Shown here piece by piece: positions 1 through 8,859 of a stretch of 64,000 nt of DNA. The first letter of the stretch is position 1. Each line of letters starts with the position of its first letter. The stretch covers positions 264,103 through 328,102 of the forward strand of contig NZ_JAUFPK010000007.1 in the NCBI RefSeq assembly GCF_030409225.1. The letters are read 5' to 3'. The notes under the pieces were generated by a model. It saw only the letters and a list, made by a program, of their open reading frames with translations. It did no database searches and had not been told where the DNA came from. Made by a program: the position numbers and the translations under genes. The stretch is from Aquisalimonas lutea (lineage in GTDB: Bacteria; Pseudomonadota; Gammaproteobacteria; Nitrococcales; Aquisalimonadaceae).

Positions 1-408
<408 letters not shown>

Positions 409-450
409 GGGCTGCCTTTCGGTTGATTCGTGGTCAGATCGGCTCGATGC

Positions 451-735
451 CTACCGGCTGTCGTCGTCTCCCGCGTCATCGACGGGCGGCCCGGCCGGCG
501 GCGCGGGCAGATGCGCGTGGGCCGCCCGCAGCGCGGCGCCCAGGGCCCGCTGCCGCACGCCGGGGAGGATGCGCTCGGCCCGTGCCCGCACGTCCGGGGC
601 GAGGTCCCCGGGCCACCCGGCGGCGGCCCGCCGCTGCTGCACCTCCTGCAGCGGCAGCCAGAGACCGCGCGGACGGAGCCGATCGCCGGCAATGACGACG
701 TCGTCGAGCACGGGCGGGTCCGGTGTCGTGGTCAT
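451..735 (-). CDS. Small conserved hypothetical protein between holC and valS
   Basis: Encodes 94 residues (MTTTPDPPVLDDVVIAGDRL...), rich in Arg, Ala and Pro, with no signal peptide or membrane segment. Its start overlaps the holC stop by 4 bases (ATGA), which implies translational coupling. It ends 43 bp before valS. A short gene of unknown function occupies this place in other gammaproteobacteria. I recognise no domain. Confidence 0.72.
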   Translation of the reverse strand: MTTTPDPPVLDDVVIAGDRLRPRGLWLPLQEVQQRRAAAGWPGDLAPDVRARAERILPGVRQRALGAALRAAHAHLPAPPAGPPVDDAGDDDSR

Positions 736-1166
736 GCCCTCTCTACCGTCCGGTGTTCGGGTTCCAGGCCGCGTTCCCGGTACTGCCGGAACCGCTGCCG
801 GGCCGCTCGCAATACGTCGGCCTGATTGTCGCCGATCTCGACGATGCGCTGGAAGCGCTCCGGCTCGGCGGCCGCCTCCGGGGCCAGGTTGATCAGCACG
901 TCCGGCTCGCCCCGCGACGGCGCATCGCCGGTACCGATGACGACCGGTTCATCCGGCATGCCCGGCCCATCCACGGCGTGCGGGATGAAGCTGCGGTCGC
1001 GGAACGTCCACAGGAGATTGTCCATACTCGCGGCCGTTGCGTCATCGTCTACCCGCAGGTAGATCCGGTGACCCCGCTGGAATGCCTTCTCGACGACGCG
1101 GCAGGCATAGGTCATCCGGGTCTGCGGGTCGGCGGAGGCGAGAATGTGGAAGTCCACCTGCGGCAT
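732..1166 (-). CDS. holC: DNA polymerase III chi subunit
   Basis: Clamp-loader accessory subunit that links the replicase to single-strand binding protein. The 144-residue protein starts at the ATG at 1166 (MPQVDFHILA). It contains the family pattern: an R(M)TYACRVVEKAF helix, LRVDDDATAASMDNLLWTF, and the FIPH and GEPDVLINLA segments. A reading frame continues 30 codons upstream, but that part is not chi-like and crosses into pepA, so the internal ATG is preferred. It lies directly downstream of pepA (13 bp gap) and overlaps the next small gene by 4 bases. Confidence 0.93.
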   Translation of the reverse strand: MPQVDFHILASADPQTRMTYACRVVEKAFQRGHRIYLRVDDDATAASMDNLLWTFRDRSFIPHAVDGPGMPDEPVVIGTGDAPSRGEPDVLINLAPEAAAEPERFQRIVEIGDNQADVLRAARQRFRQYRERGLEPEHRTVERA

Positions 1167-1179
1167 CGGCACTGCCCCT

Positions 1180-2691
1180 TCAGCGTCCGGCGGCATGGCG
1201 CGCCGCCCGCTCCAACAGCCACTGGCTGAGCAGTGGCACGGGCCGGCCGGTGGCATCCTTGTTGTCCCCGGAGCGCCAGGCGGTGCCGGCGATGTCCAGG
1301 TGCGCCCAGCGGTACTTGCCGGCGAAGCGCCCCAGGAAGCACCCGGCGGTAATGGTACCCGCCGGTTGCCCGCCGATGTTGGCCACGTCGGCGAAGTTGC
1401 TCTTGAGCTGCTCCTCGTACTCGTCCCACAGGGGCAGCTCCCAGGCGCGGTCGCCCGCGTGCCGGCCGGCGCCGAGGAGCTCGTTGACCAGGCCGTTGCT
1501 GTTGCCCATCAGGCCGTGGGTGTGGTGTCCCAGGGCCACGATGGCGGCCCCCGTGAGCGTGGCCATGTCCACCACGGCCCGCGGCCGGAAGCGTTCGGCG
1601 TAGGTCAGGGCGTCGCACAGCGCCAGCCGGCCCTCGGCGTCGGTATTGAGGATCTCGATGGTGCGCCCGGACATGCTGGTGACGACATCGCCGGGCCGCA
1701 TGGCCCGGCCGTCGGGCATGTTCTCCGCCGCCGCGACAATCCCCACGACATTCAGCGGCAGCTCCAGCTCCGCGGCCACCTGCAGCGTGCCGAGGACGCT
1801 GGCGGCGCCGGCCATGTCGTATTTCATCTCGTCCATGGCCGCCGCGGGCTTGAGCGAGATGCCGCCGGTGTCGAAGGTGATGCCCTTGCCCACCAGGGTG
1901 TAGGGGGCGGTATCGTCGTCGGTGCCGCGGTACCGGAGAACGATCAGCCGGGCCTCTTCCCGGCTGCCCCGGGAGACGGCCAGCAGCGCCCCCATGCCCA
2001 GCTCCTCCATGGCCGCCTCGTCCAGGAGCTCCGCTTCCATGCGCGGGTGCTCGTCGGCCAGGGAGAGGGCCCGTTCACCCAGGTACCGCGGCGTGCAGTG
2101 GTTGCCCGGCAGGTTGCCCAGATCCCTCGCCAGGTTCATGCCCCGCCCGATGGCCGCGCCTTCCACGGCCGCCTTCTCGCCGTCGGCCAGCTCCCGGCGG
2201 CTGGGGACGCTGAAGGTGATCCGGCGCAGGTAGAGCTTGCGGCGGGATGCGGTCTCCGTCTTGAGCCGGTCGAAGCGGTAGAGCAGGGCCTCCACGGTGC
2301 GCGCGGCGGTGCGGATGCGCCAGAACACGTCGCGCGCCTTGACGGCGATCTCCGTGAGATAGCACGTGGCCTCGCCGGCGCCGGCGTCACGCAGGGCCTC
2401 GCCCATGGTCTCCACCGCCCGGCGGTAGGCGCGCTCGTCGCAGTCGCGCTCCCGGCCCAGCCCGACCAGCAGGACGCGGTCGCACGCCAGGCCCGGCACC
2501 CGATGCAGCATCAGCGACTGTCCCGACCGGCCGTCCATGTCGCCGCGGCGCACGAGCTGGGAAAGGTATCCATCGCACGCCTGGTCCAGCTGCAGGGCCG
2601 CGCCGCTCAGCCGGCGCTTGTCGTAGACGCCCACCACCACGCAGGCCGTTCGCTGCTTCTCCGGGCTCCCGCTCTTGACGCTGTACTCCAT
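1180..2691 (-). CDS. pepA: Leucyl aminopeptidase (cytosol aminopeptidase, M17)
   Basis: Two-metal M17 exopeptidase that removes N-terminal residues from peptides in the cytosol; PepA homologues also act as DNA-binding proteins in Xer recombination. The 503-residue product has the normal family length. The signature NTDAEGRL and upstream metal ligands (VGKGITFDTGG with K and D; MKYDMAGAASVLG) are intact in the C-terminal catalytic domain, and the N-terminal macro-like domain is present. It is first in the pepA-holC-orf-valS group and diverges from lptF across 185 bp. Confidence 0.97.
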   Translation of the reverse strand: MEYSVKSGSPEKQRTACVVVGVYDKRRLSGAALQLDQACDGYLSQLVRRGDMDGRSGQSLMLHRVPGLACDRVLLVGLGRERDCDERAYRRAVETMGEALRDAGAGEATCYLTEIAVKARDVFWRIRTAARTVEALLYRFDRLKTETASRRKLYLRRITFSVPSRRELADGEKAAVEGAAIGRGMNLARDLGNLPGNHCTPRYLGERALSLADEHPRMEAELLDEAAMEELGMGALLAVSRGSREEARLIVLRYRGTDDDTAPYTLVGKGITFDTGGISLKPAAAMDEMKYDMAGAASVLGTLQVAAELELPLNVVGIVAAAENMPDGRAMRPGDVVTSMSGRTIEILNTDAEGRLALCDALTYAERFRPRAVVDMATLTGAAIVALGHHTHGLMGNSNGLVNELLGAGRHAGDRAWELPLWDEYEEQLKSNFADVANIGGQPAGTITAGCFLGRFAGKYRWAHLDIAGTAWRSGDNKDATGRPVPLLSQWLLERAARHAAGR

Positions 2692-2876
2692 TGCTCGCTC
2701 CTCGGCGCTCGGAACAGGCGGGGCCGACGCGCATCATGCGGTGCAGCGACCATGGGACTGGTATCCTTTCGCTGCGCGCGCCAGGGCCGGTGCGCAGTCT
2801 ACTAATGTTTCGTCGCGTATTGCTACTGACCGGCCGCAAGGAACAGGGCCGGCCATTGCCGGAAAGGAACGCGCTC

Positions 2877-3995
2877 GTGGGCATTGCCATCGTCACCCGC
2901 TACCTGATCCGCGAGATCGCCCAGGCGTGGCTCGCGGTGACCGCCGTGCTGGTGGCCGTGCTGTTCACCAACCGCCTGGTCCGCTACCTGGGCGATGCCG
3001 CCAGCGGCGCCCTGCCCGGGGATATCGTCATGCAGCTCATGGGCTACAAGGCCCTGAGCTACATGGCGCTGGCCATTCCCGGCAGCTTCTTCCTGGGCAT
3101 TATCCTCGCCCTCGGGCGGTTGTACCGCGACAGCGAGATGGCGGCCCTGGGCGCCTGCGGGGTGGGGCCGGGTACGCTGTACCGGGCGCTGTTCCTGCTC
3201 GCCGCGCCCCTGACCCTGGTGATCGCCTGGATGGCGCTGGACATGGGGCCGTGGGCGGCCCGGGAAGGCGATGCCGCCGAGGAGCTCGCCCGCGAGACCG
3301 TGGAGATCCAGGCCATTCGGCCCGGGCGTTTCATCGAGTCCAGCCGTGCCGACGGCATGTTCTACATCGAGGGCTTTTCCGACGACGGCGAGCGCATGCA
3401 GGACGTGTTCCTGCAGACCCGGCAGGGCGGCGAGCAGATCCTGCTGGCCGCGGACGAGGGCTACGTGGAGACGGATCCGGACACCGGCGACCAGTACCTG
3501 GTCCTGCTTGACGGCCACCGCTACGACGGCGTTCCGGGCCAGGCCCAGTGGCGCCAGTACCGGTACCAGGTCCACGGCGTGCGCATCACCGAGGGCGAGC
3601 CGCCGGCACTGCGGGTCAACCGCGACGGCAAGCCCACCGCCGAGCTGTGGCGCTCCGACGACCTCCGCGACCGATCCGAGCTGCAGTGGCGCCTGTCCAT
3701 GCCGATCATGGTGGTGACCCTGGGCCTCATGGCCATCCCCCTGAGCCGCAGCTCGCCGCGGGACGGACGCTACGGCCGGCTGTTGCTGGCGGTTCTGGTC
3801 TACGCCATCTACTCCAACGGGCTGACCGTAAGCCAGGGTGCCCTGGAGGACGGAACCCTGCCGCCCTGGCTGGGCCTGTGGCCGGTGCACGCCCTGGTCG
3901 CCGTGCTGGCGCTGCTGTGGCTCGCCCGCCAGTACGGGCTGCTGCGCCGCAAGCGCCGCGGGGCCGGGATGCGGGGGCGCGATGCGGATTCTTGA
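2877..3995 (+). CDS. lptF: LPS export permease LptF
   Basis: Inner-membrane half of the LptB2FG ABC transporter that extracts lipopolysaccharide towards the Lpt bridge. The 372-residue protein starts at the GTG at 2877, with GGAAAGGA about 9 bp upstream. The frame is open further (ATG at 2805), but only the GTG start places the cytoplasmic N-terminus (VTRYLIREIAQAW) where the family has it. Transmembrane segments lie near residues 15-35, 55-80 and 100-120, followed by a periplasmic beta-jellyroll region and three C-terminal helices. It overlaps lptG by 14 bp. Confidence 0.94.
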   Translation: MGIAIVTRYLIREIAQAWLAVTAVLVAVLFTNRLVRYLGDAASGALPGDIVMQLMGYKALSYMALAIPGSFFLGIILALGRLYRDSEMAALGACGVGPGTLYRALFLLAAPLTLVIAWMALDMGPWAAREGDAAEELARETVEIQAIRPGRFIESSRADGMFYIEGFSDDGERMQDVFLQTRQGGEQILLAADEGYVETDPDTGDQYLVLLDGHRYDGVPGQAQWRQYRYQVHGVRITEGEPPALRVNRDGKPTAELWRSDDLRDRSELQWRLSMPIMVVTLGLMAIPLSRSSPRDGRYGRLLLAVLVYAIYSNGLTVSQGALEDGTLPPWLGLWPVHALVAVLALLWLARQYGLLRRKRRGAGMRGRDADS

Positions 3996-5043
3996 TCGCT
4001 ACATCGCCCGCGCCGTGATCGCCGGCAGCCTGACGGTGCTGCTGATCATCGTCTGCATGGAGCTGATCTTCTCGTTCGTCGACGAGAGCGCCGATCTCGG
4101 CGAGCAGTACACCGCCTTCCAGGCGATGCTGCAGGTGGCGCTGACCGGCCCGCAGCGCGCCTACGAAGCCTTTCCCATCGCCACGCTCATCGGCAGCCTG
4201 ATGACGCTGGGGGGCATGGCGGCGCGGCACGAGCTGGTGGTCATGCGGGCGGCGGGCATGTCCGTGCTCAATATCGGCCGCGCGGTGATGATGGCCGGTC
4301 TGCTCCTGGCCGTTATGGCGGCGGCCATCGGCGAGTGGGTGGCGCCGGCGGCGGAGCGTGCCGCCCGCGAGGCGGAGGCGCGCACCGGCGACGGCCAGGT
4401 GTCCATGCTCAGCCGCAACGGCTTCTGGGCGCGGGACGGCCGCAGCTTTGTCCGCGTGGGCGCGGCGCCGGACGCCGAGCTGCTGGAGAACGTGCGCATC
4501 TATACCTTCGGCGAGGGCCAGCAGCTCCAGCGCGTGGTCTCGGCGGCGCGGGCGGAGTACCGCGGCGACGGCTGGATGCTGCACGATGTCCGGCGGAACC
4601 GGTTCACCGAGGGCCGCGTGGGGACGGAACGCCTGGATACCTTCTTCTGGAAGGGAGGGCTGCGGCCCGAGGTGCTGGACGTGGTGGTCATCGATCCGGA
4701 AACCCTGTCGGGCTCGGCGCTGTGGACCTACATCGGCTACCTTCAGGACAACGAGCTCGAGAGCGAGCGCTACGAGCTCGCGCTGTGGCTCAAGGTGGGC
4801 ACGCCCCTGGCCACCCTGACCATGCTGCTGCTGACCATCCCCCTGGCGTTCGGCTCGCTGCGCTCCACCGGGGCGGGCCAGCGCATCTTCGTCGGCGTGA
4901 TGATCGGCATCGCCTTCTATCTGTCCAACCGGCTGCTCAACCACCTGGGGCTGGTCTACGGCATTCCGCCCGTGATCAGCGCGCTGCTGCCGACGCTGGT
5001 GTGTCTGGCGGCGGCGGCCTACTTCACGGCGCGCATCCGCTAG
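3982..5043 (+). CDS. lptG: LPS export permease LptG
   Basis: Partner of LptF in the LPS-extracting ABC transporter. The 353-residue protein begins MRILDRYIARAVIAGSLTVL at the ATG at 3982, inside the end of lptF, the usual coupled arrangement. Six hydrophobic segments are visible (three N-terminal, three C-terminal), flanking a periplasmic domain of about residues 95-270. The motif MAARHELVVMRAAGMS after the second helix is typical of the coupling-helix region of LptF/G. The ATPase subunit gene lptB is not in the window, as is normal. Confidence 0.95.
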   Translation: MRILDRYIARAVIAGSLTVLLIIVCMELIFSFVDESADLGEQYTAFQAMLQVALTGPQRAYEAFPIATLIGSLMTLGGMAARHELVVMRAAGMSVLNIGRAVMMAGLLLAVMAAAIGEWVAPAAERAAREAEARTGDGQVSMLSRNGFWARDGRSFVRVGAAPDAELLENVRIYTFGEGQQLQRVVSAARAEYRGDGWMLHDVRRNRFTEGRVGTERLDTFFWKGGLRPEVLDVVVIDPETLSGSALWTYIGYLQDNELESERYELALWLKVGTPLATLTMLLLTIPLAFGSLRSTGAGQRIFVGVMIGIAFYLSNRLLNHLGLVYGIPPVISALLPTLVCLAAAAYFTARIR

Positions 5044-5046
5044 TGT

Positions 5047-5086
5047 CGCGTCCCGCCCGGAGCAGCAGGTTCTTTGCCGGGACGCG
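5047..5086. terminator. Bidirectional hairpin between lptG and the RDD gene
   Basis: CGCGTCCCG pairs with CGGGACGCG around a 22-base spacer, in the 46-bp gap between two convergent genes. There is no clear T-tract on either side, so it may be a weak terminator or an RNA-stabilising hairpin. Confidence 0.5.
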
Positions 5087-5089
5087 GCG

Positions 5090-5596
5090 CTAGCGCTTCG
5101 GCGTCATTCCCACCCGGGTGCCGGAGAGGCGCTCGTGCCAGCCCGGCCGCCGCTGGGTGCCCAGGCTGGCGAGAAAGACGACGGCGACGGGCGCGCTCGT
5201 GTAGGCGAGCAGGCCGCCGCGCTGGCTCCAGAGAAGGACCAGTGCCAGCGGGGCCCAGAGCAGCAGCGCGGCCCCGAAGCGCCGCGCGGCGCCGGCAAGG
5301 CCCAGGGGCGTGCGGTCGGCGTTGCGCACGTGCAGCCGCCAGGCGCGCATGCCCAGGGTCTGGCCGCCGCGGGTCCAGCACCAGGCGAAGAAGGCGAAGA
5401 CCACGGCCAGCAGGTAGCCCTGGTACGCGACGGTGACGAGCCGGCCGAAAGCGGGAATGGCCTCGCCGTCGGTGAGCGGCAGAAGGACGGCGGTGGCACC
5501 CATGAGCAGGGCCGTCACGAGGATCGTGTCGTAGAGCAGGGAGGCCAGGCGCCGCAGGAGCCCCGGTGTCGCCGCCCCGGAATGCACTGGCGCCAT
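5090..5596 (-). CDS. RDD family membrane protein
   Basis: 168-residue integral membrane protein. The RDD pattern is visible: R-R-L-A-S-L-L-Y-D near residue 15, two hydrophobic helices (about 22-42 and 60-78), then GGQTLGMRAWRLHVRNADG-like text (WTRGGQTLGMRAW) and a third hydrophobic segment near 108-125. The function of small RDD proteins is mostly unknown; some have been linked to ion exchange. It converges on lptG and lies next to the tRNA fragment that marks the end of core synteny. Confidence 0.88.
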   Translation of the reverse strand: MAPVHSGAATPGLLRRLASLLYDTILVTALLMGATAVLLPLTDGEAIPAFGRLVTVAYQGYLLAVVFAFFAWCWTRGGQTLGMRAWRLHVRNADRTPLGLAGAARRFGAALLLWAPLALVLLWSQRGGLLAYTSAPVAVVFLASLGTQRRPGWHERLSGTRVGMTPKR

Positions 5597-5630
5597 GGCC
5601 GTCTACAGGGGGTCGCGGGAAAGAGAAAGA

Positions 5631-5674
5631 TGGCGCTCCCACGGGGACTTGAACCCCGGTTTCCGCCGTGAGAG
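5631..5674 (-). tRNA. tRNA-Glu(CTC) 3' fragment, probable attachment-site remnant
   Basis: Read on the minus strand, this is CTCTCACGGCGG, then a perfect T-arm (CGGGG-TTCAAGT-CCCCG), then TGGGAGC-G-CCA. It matches the 3' part of a tRNA-Glu from the anticodon loop (CT-CTC-AC) through CCA. The expected 5' anticodon strand (CCGCC), D-arm and 5' acceptor strand (GCTCCCA) are absent. Sequence upstream of the anticodon loop is unrelated AT-rich DNA. A 3'-only tRNA copy is what remains at the distal end after an element integrates into a tRNA gene. Confidence 0.75.
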
Positions 5675-5688
5675 TGCGCAATTTTGGA

Positions 5689-5741
5689 TTAACGTAGTGC
5701 TGTACTTGGGTGTTTTCCGGGGTATAACAGCACTGCGTTAA
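5689..5741. repeat. 15-bp inverted repeat beside the tRNA remnant
   Basis: TTAACGTAGTGCTGT (5689-5703) is followed 23 bp later by ACAGCACTGCGTTAA (5727-5741), a single mismatch from perfect inversion. It lies just inside the putative island edge. It could be an excision/integration protein binding site or a cruciform. The rest of 5742-5909 shows nothing further that I can support. Confidence 0.6.
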
Positions 5742-5909
5742 CCACCCTATCAGGGGGTTACGGGCGTCCACCGGACCACCTAAAGTCCCACCGACAAAAT
5801 ACGCCCTGAGGCGTTTCACTTGGGTTGCACGATACCCGGATGAGGCCCTGGCGTCCACCTGTGCGCTTGTTATACAGCGCAATGCTAAACAACGAACAGG
5901 ACATGGACA

Positions 5910-6065
5910 ATGTGGGTCGATCAGGATCTATACGACAAGCAATGCGAGCGCGAGTCAGGCGACATCGATCATGGCCTGAAGCGCTACTGCGAGGCGCTCA
6001 AGGAGAACGGGCATTCAGAGATGAACCCGGACGCTTACGGAAAGCTGGCACTGGACAGCGGGTGA
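5910..6065 (+). CDS. Small ORF interrupted at the group II intron 5' end
   Basis: 51 codons (MWVDQDLYDKQCERESGDID...) ending at a TGA formed exactly where the intron-like sequence begins (GGGTGAGAGTCCC). The product is acidic and soluble, and I do not recognise it. The stop inside the intron's first bases suggests this is the 5' exon of a gene interrupted by the intron; no matching 3' exon is visible. It could also be a chance ORF. Confidence 0.35.
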   Translation: MWVDQDLYDKQCERESGDIDHGLKRYCEALKENGHSEMNPDAYGKLALDSG

Positions 6066-6503
6066 GAGTCCCGCACGGGGAAGGGAGCAGCCATCCACAT
6101 CGGCCTTGAGTCATGCGCGGTATCGGGCAACCGGTGGCGTGAAGTGTTGACAGAGGAGACCGCAGGCCGGGCTATTGAGCCATGAAATCAACGTCCACGG
6201 TGCCGACGTAGCTTAGCGATGCGGAAGGCCACGACGAGCTGCGTGCTCGGGCCAGAGCAGCGCGTGCCCCGCGGGGTCGAAGAACCTGAGCATGTGGAGA
6301 CGTTCAGTAACCGGAACCTGGGAGGTCCCGGAGAGGTGCCTTGGGGCAGTCGGTGCCCGAAGGGCGGGGAGCGAGGATGTGAGCAGCATGTGAGCGACCC
6401 GAAGTCGGACAGGGGCATAGTGCGGATGGAGCAGAGGAACAAGGCGGTCGATCCCGCGGCGGAGTCTGTGGAGGGGAGGCCCCTGACCAAGGCTCGTGGG
6501 TAG
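6062..6503 (+). pseudogene. Group II intron, 5' portion with the first codons of its reverse transcriptase
   Basis: The segment has the layout of a bacterial group II intron domain I-IV 5' part: GTGAGAGTCCCGCAC at the 5' edge, repeated tetraloop-rich GC stems, and a late block (GACCCGAAGTCGGACAGGGGCATAGT) resembling the sequence just before intron-encoded proteins. At 6426 an ATG opens MEQRNKAVDPAAESVEGRPL, which looks like a reverse transcriptase/maturase N-terminus, but it stops at codon 26 (TAG at 6501). No reverse transcriptase domain and no domain V/VI follow. The element is 3'-truncated and cannot splice or move alone. Confidence 0.6.
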
Positions 6504-6529
6504 GTCGTGAACGGGAGCAAGGGATGCCG

Positions 6530-7207
6530 TCATCGTGTGACGCATGGCCGCCTTCCTTCTTGTTGTGCCTGGGTCGCCGGGGGACTGATGAACGGATTCG
6601 TCGTGCCCTGGATTTGCTCGATGGAATAGTTTCGCCAGCGCTCCATGCGATCCGGAGGATCATTGTGGTGCCAGCGGATCAGCATCGGACCCATGCCCTT
6701 GAGCGGGAGGTCGTAGTAGATCGCCATGTAGAGAAGCGAGCGAGCGATCTCGCCCTTGACCGCATTGCGCGGCTTCACAGTCTGCGCTTCGCTTGATCGC
6801 TCGTAGTCTCGGCAGATGTCGGTGAACCGCCGAGCCGCTTCACCGGGAATCTCGTCGAAGCGCAGTGATCCCCTGCTCGAGTTGATGCGTCCGCGGGCTG
6901 GCCAGAGGTTGTGCAAATCCGCCTCCGCCCGACCGTAGAGTGGCGCGTCACAGTCACTCCGGTTCTCACAGCCCATGGCTTCCGCGATCCAGTCCGCGGG
7001 GTAGATGTGCTCCACCGTGAGTGAACCCTTCTCGGCGAATGCCTCCGCGCAGTAGAGGGTTTCCCCGCCGGCGTCGTAGAGCTTCGCCCAAAAATATTCA
7101 TCGCGTGCCGTACGGTAGTCCGGAATGGTCGTCTGCTGGGCCAATACAGCACTAGCCACGAAAAGCAGGACGATCCCGGCAAGGCCAACGACTCCACGAC
7201 GTCGCAT
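6530..7207 (-). CDS. Endonuclease I family secreted nuclease
   Basis: Periplasmic or extracellular DNA endonuclease of the EndA/Dns family. The ATG at 7207 is preceded by CAGGAGGAGACAGG, a strong ribosome-binding site, and opens a Sec signal peptide (GLAGIVLLFVASAVLA, cleavage before QQ). The catalytic block VEHIYPADWIAEAMGCENRSDC contains the conserved His, followed by DLHNLWPARGRINSSRG with the His and Asn of the His-Me finger. Paired cysteines suggest periplasmic disulfides. The final residues (about 30) run towards the intron remnant, so the C-terminus may have been altered by the rearrangement. Confidence 0.88.
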   Translation of the reverse strand: MRRRGVVGLAGIVLLFVASAVLAQQTTIPDYRTARDEYFWAKLYDAGGETLYCAEAFAEKGSLTVEHIYPADWIAEAMGCENRSDCDAPLYGRAEADLHNLWPARGRINSSRGSLRFDEIPGEAARRFTDICRDYERSSEAQTVKPRNAVKGEIARSLLYMAIYYDLPLKGMGPMLIRWHHNDPPDRMERWRNYSIEQIQGTTNPFISPPATQAQQEGRRPCVTR

Positions 7208-7543
7208 CCTGTCTCCTCCTGTGCGAGCTCGATGATCCTTCATTGTAACCGCGCCCACGCCACACTCTCCTTCACGAAGCCGAGGTTATGAATTCCAAGG
7301 CAATGCCGAGACCGAAGCGGGGCGCAATAACGGATGCAGGTCTTGGCGCTGCGTCTCTCGCACTTGGAGGTGCCCAACAGGAGTACGGCGCACCACCACG
7401 GTGTGATTGCAGGGCGGATCAAGGCGTTCGCCCTCCATCTCCCGACGTATCAAGCGTCTCAACATGGGTTCTACTAGGCTGGCGCCAGGCCACCAGGACG
7501 GGGACACTGAGCACGTCCGAATGAGAATAACCAGGGTGCCGGT

Positions 7544-7768
7544 ATGAGCGACTTTGCAGGGAACGACGTGGTGTCTCCCGTCCTGGGCTTTCTGGTATTG
7601 CTGTTCGTGATGGCGTGGCTGCTCTTGCCGTTCATTCTTGTGGGCACGAATCGCCGACTGGATCGGATCATCAAGCAGAACCAAACCATCATCGCCCAAG
7701 CGCGGGCTTCAAACGGCGGGGATCGGAAGACGGAGCCAGCGGAGGAGCGTATCGAACCCACGCTGTAG
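7544..7768 (+). CDS. Small single-pass membrane protein
   Basis: 74 residues: a short polar N-terminus, one strong transmembrane helix (VLGFLVLLFVMAWLLLPFILV, residues about 13-33), then a charged cytoplasmic tail (RRLDRIIKQNQTII...). The architecture is that of small membrane-anchored proteins of unknown function. GGGTGCCGG before the ATG is only a weak ribosome-binding site. It is isolated between the nuclease and SRAP genes, and I cannot assign a role. Confidence 0.6.
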   Translation: MSDFAGNDVVSPVLGFLVLLFVMAWLLLPFILVGTNRRLDRIIKQNQTIIAQARASNGGDRKTEPAEERIEPTL

Positions 7769-7814
7769 GGATAGCAACGCCAACCGCCGCGCGCTATTCC
7801 AATCCCCTTACGCG

Positions 7815-8481
7815 TCAGGCCACACGCTCCAGGAGATCCGCGTCATCGTTCTTCGGCGAGTTCACCCGCGTGCTGACCGGGTAGGCGTCCATGCGCTCGG
7901 CTGGGAACGGCGTCAGCATCGCCCGGGCAGCGTCCTTACTCCCTTCAAGCCAGGCGGCGCACTCCCGCGGCGTCACGATGGCCGGCATCCGCGCCTTCTC
8001 GTGGATCTCCGCCACCATCGGGTTCGCCGGCACGGTAACGATGGTGAATGACTCCAGGAGCTCAGCGTCCGGGGCCCGGGAGGCTTCCCAAAGCCCACAC
8101 AGTCCGAACGGCTCGCCGCCGGCCATGTGGATGAAGTACGGCTGCTTCCGATCCGCGACGCGCTTCCACTCGTAGTAGCCCAGCACCGGAACGACGCAGC
8201 GCTGCTCCCGCTTCCAGGCGTTCCGGTACGTGGCCGCGGTCTCGACCGTCTCCACTCGGGCGTTGATGGTGCTGTACTTGGTGGGCTGACCTTCGGCCCA
8301 TGTCGGCACCAGGCCCCAGCGAAGCATATCGCCGACGCGCTCGCCCTCATCCAGGCGCACCACCGGCGCCTTCTGCGTCGGCGCAACGGTAGCTGGCGAA
8401 GTCCATGCGCCATTGCCGGGGCGTGGCGTTGAACTCGCGCTCGATCGCCGCCTCGGTCTTGCTGACGAACTGTCCGCACAT
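7815..8481 (-). pseudogene. SRAP/YedK-type DNA-protein crosslink protein, frameshifted
   Basis: SRAP (HMCES/YedK) proteins crosslink to abasic sites in single-stranded DNA through Cys2. The N-terminal part (MCGQFVSKTEAAIEREFNAT, from the ATG at 8481) and the rest (RVGDMLRWGLVPTWAEGQPTK to the C-terminus at 7815) lie in different frames. Compared with the intact copy at 51142-51810, which reads KYNVTPTQ, this locus has lost two bases at about 8392-8398 (TAC CGTT where TAC AAC GTT is expected). Cys2, the YYEW glutamate and the IHEKARMPAI histidine region survive on either side. It is probably inactive unless the shift is a sequencing error. Confidence 0.8.
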
Positions 8482-8532
8482 GGTTGGATGCCTCATCGTG
8501 GGGTGCTTACGAGATTCTGGCATACCGACCAC

Positions 8533-8554
8533 AAAAAACCCCGCCGAAGCGGGG
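8533..8554 (-). terminator. Rho-independent terminator, minus strand
   Basis: On the minus strand CCCCGC-TTCG-GCGGGG is followed by TTTTTT. It would stop transcripts coming from module A before they enter the SRAP pseudogene. An identical hairpin is at 34012-34033. Confidence 0.8.
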
Positions 8555-8718
8555 CAAAGGATCTATGGAGGAGAAGATCTCCCCCGCTGTGACCGTAGAC
8601 GCGCCGGTGCGTTCACCGAGGTCTGATGTACGCTCGCGCACCGACTCGCCCATTCAGCCGGTCTAGCGTCTGAATTGTGCTCTCAGAGCGTGAGCTAGAC
8701 ATGGTTTGCTCTTATGTT

Positions 8719-8757
8719 GGCCCCGGCCCTCCCCTTACCGAGAGTCGGGGCCTTTTC
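8719..8757 (+). terminator. Rho-independent terminator ending module A, copy 1
   Basis: GGCCCCG...CCTC pairs with GAGAGTCGGGGCC around the C-rich loop CCCTTACC, followed by TTTT. Confidence 0.78.
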
Positions 8758-8859
8758 TGTGCCGCCCGACGCACGCAGGCGAATCCTCCACTCCGCGGAG
8801 AACGCCCCTAGCACCGGATCGAATGTACGGCACCGCCCAGACCACAATCCGCTCCCCGA

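Larger units (their letters stand above)
8511..8757. repeat. Noncoding module A, copy 1
   Basis: Begins GAGATTCTGGCAT and is about 90 % identical to 33990-34240. A minus-strand terminator (see 8533-8554) sits at its left end and a plus-strand terminator (8719-8757) at its right end, so it can encode two outward-facing short transcripts. A 33-codon ORF (8565-8666, MEEKISPAVTVDAPV...) is open in both copies. Its differences from copy 2 are mostly non-synonymous, so coding is doubtful. A shorter related stretch follows at 8860-8960. Confidence 0.65.

Noticed and set aside
1144..2805. 553-codon plus-strand frame opposite pepA
   Set aside because: Mirror of a clear M17 peptidase gene in very GC-rich DNA; no recognisable domain.
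2823..4944. Long minus-strand frames opposite lptF and lptG
   Set aside because: His/Gln/Arg-rich antisense translations of well-supported permease genes.
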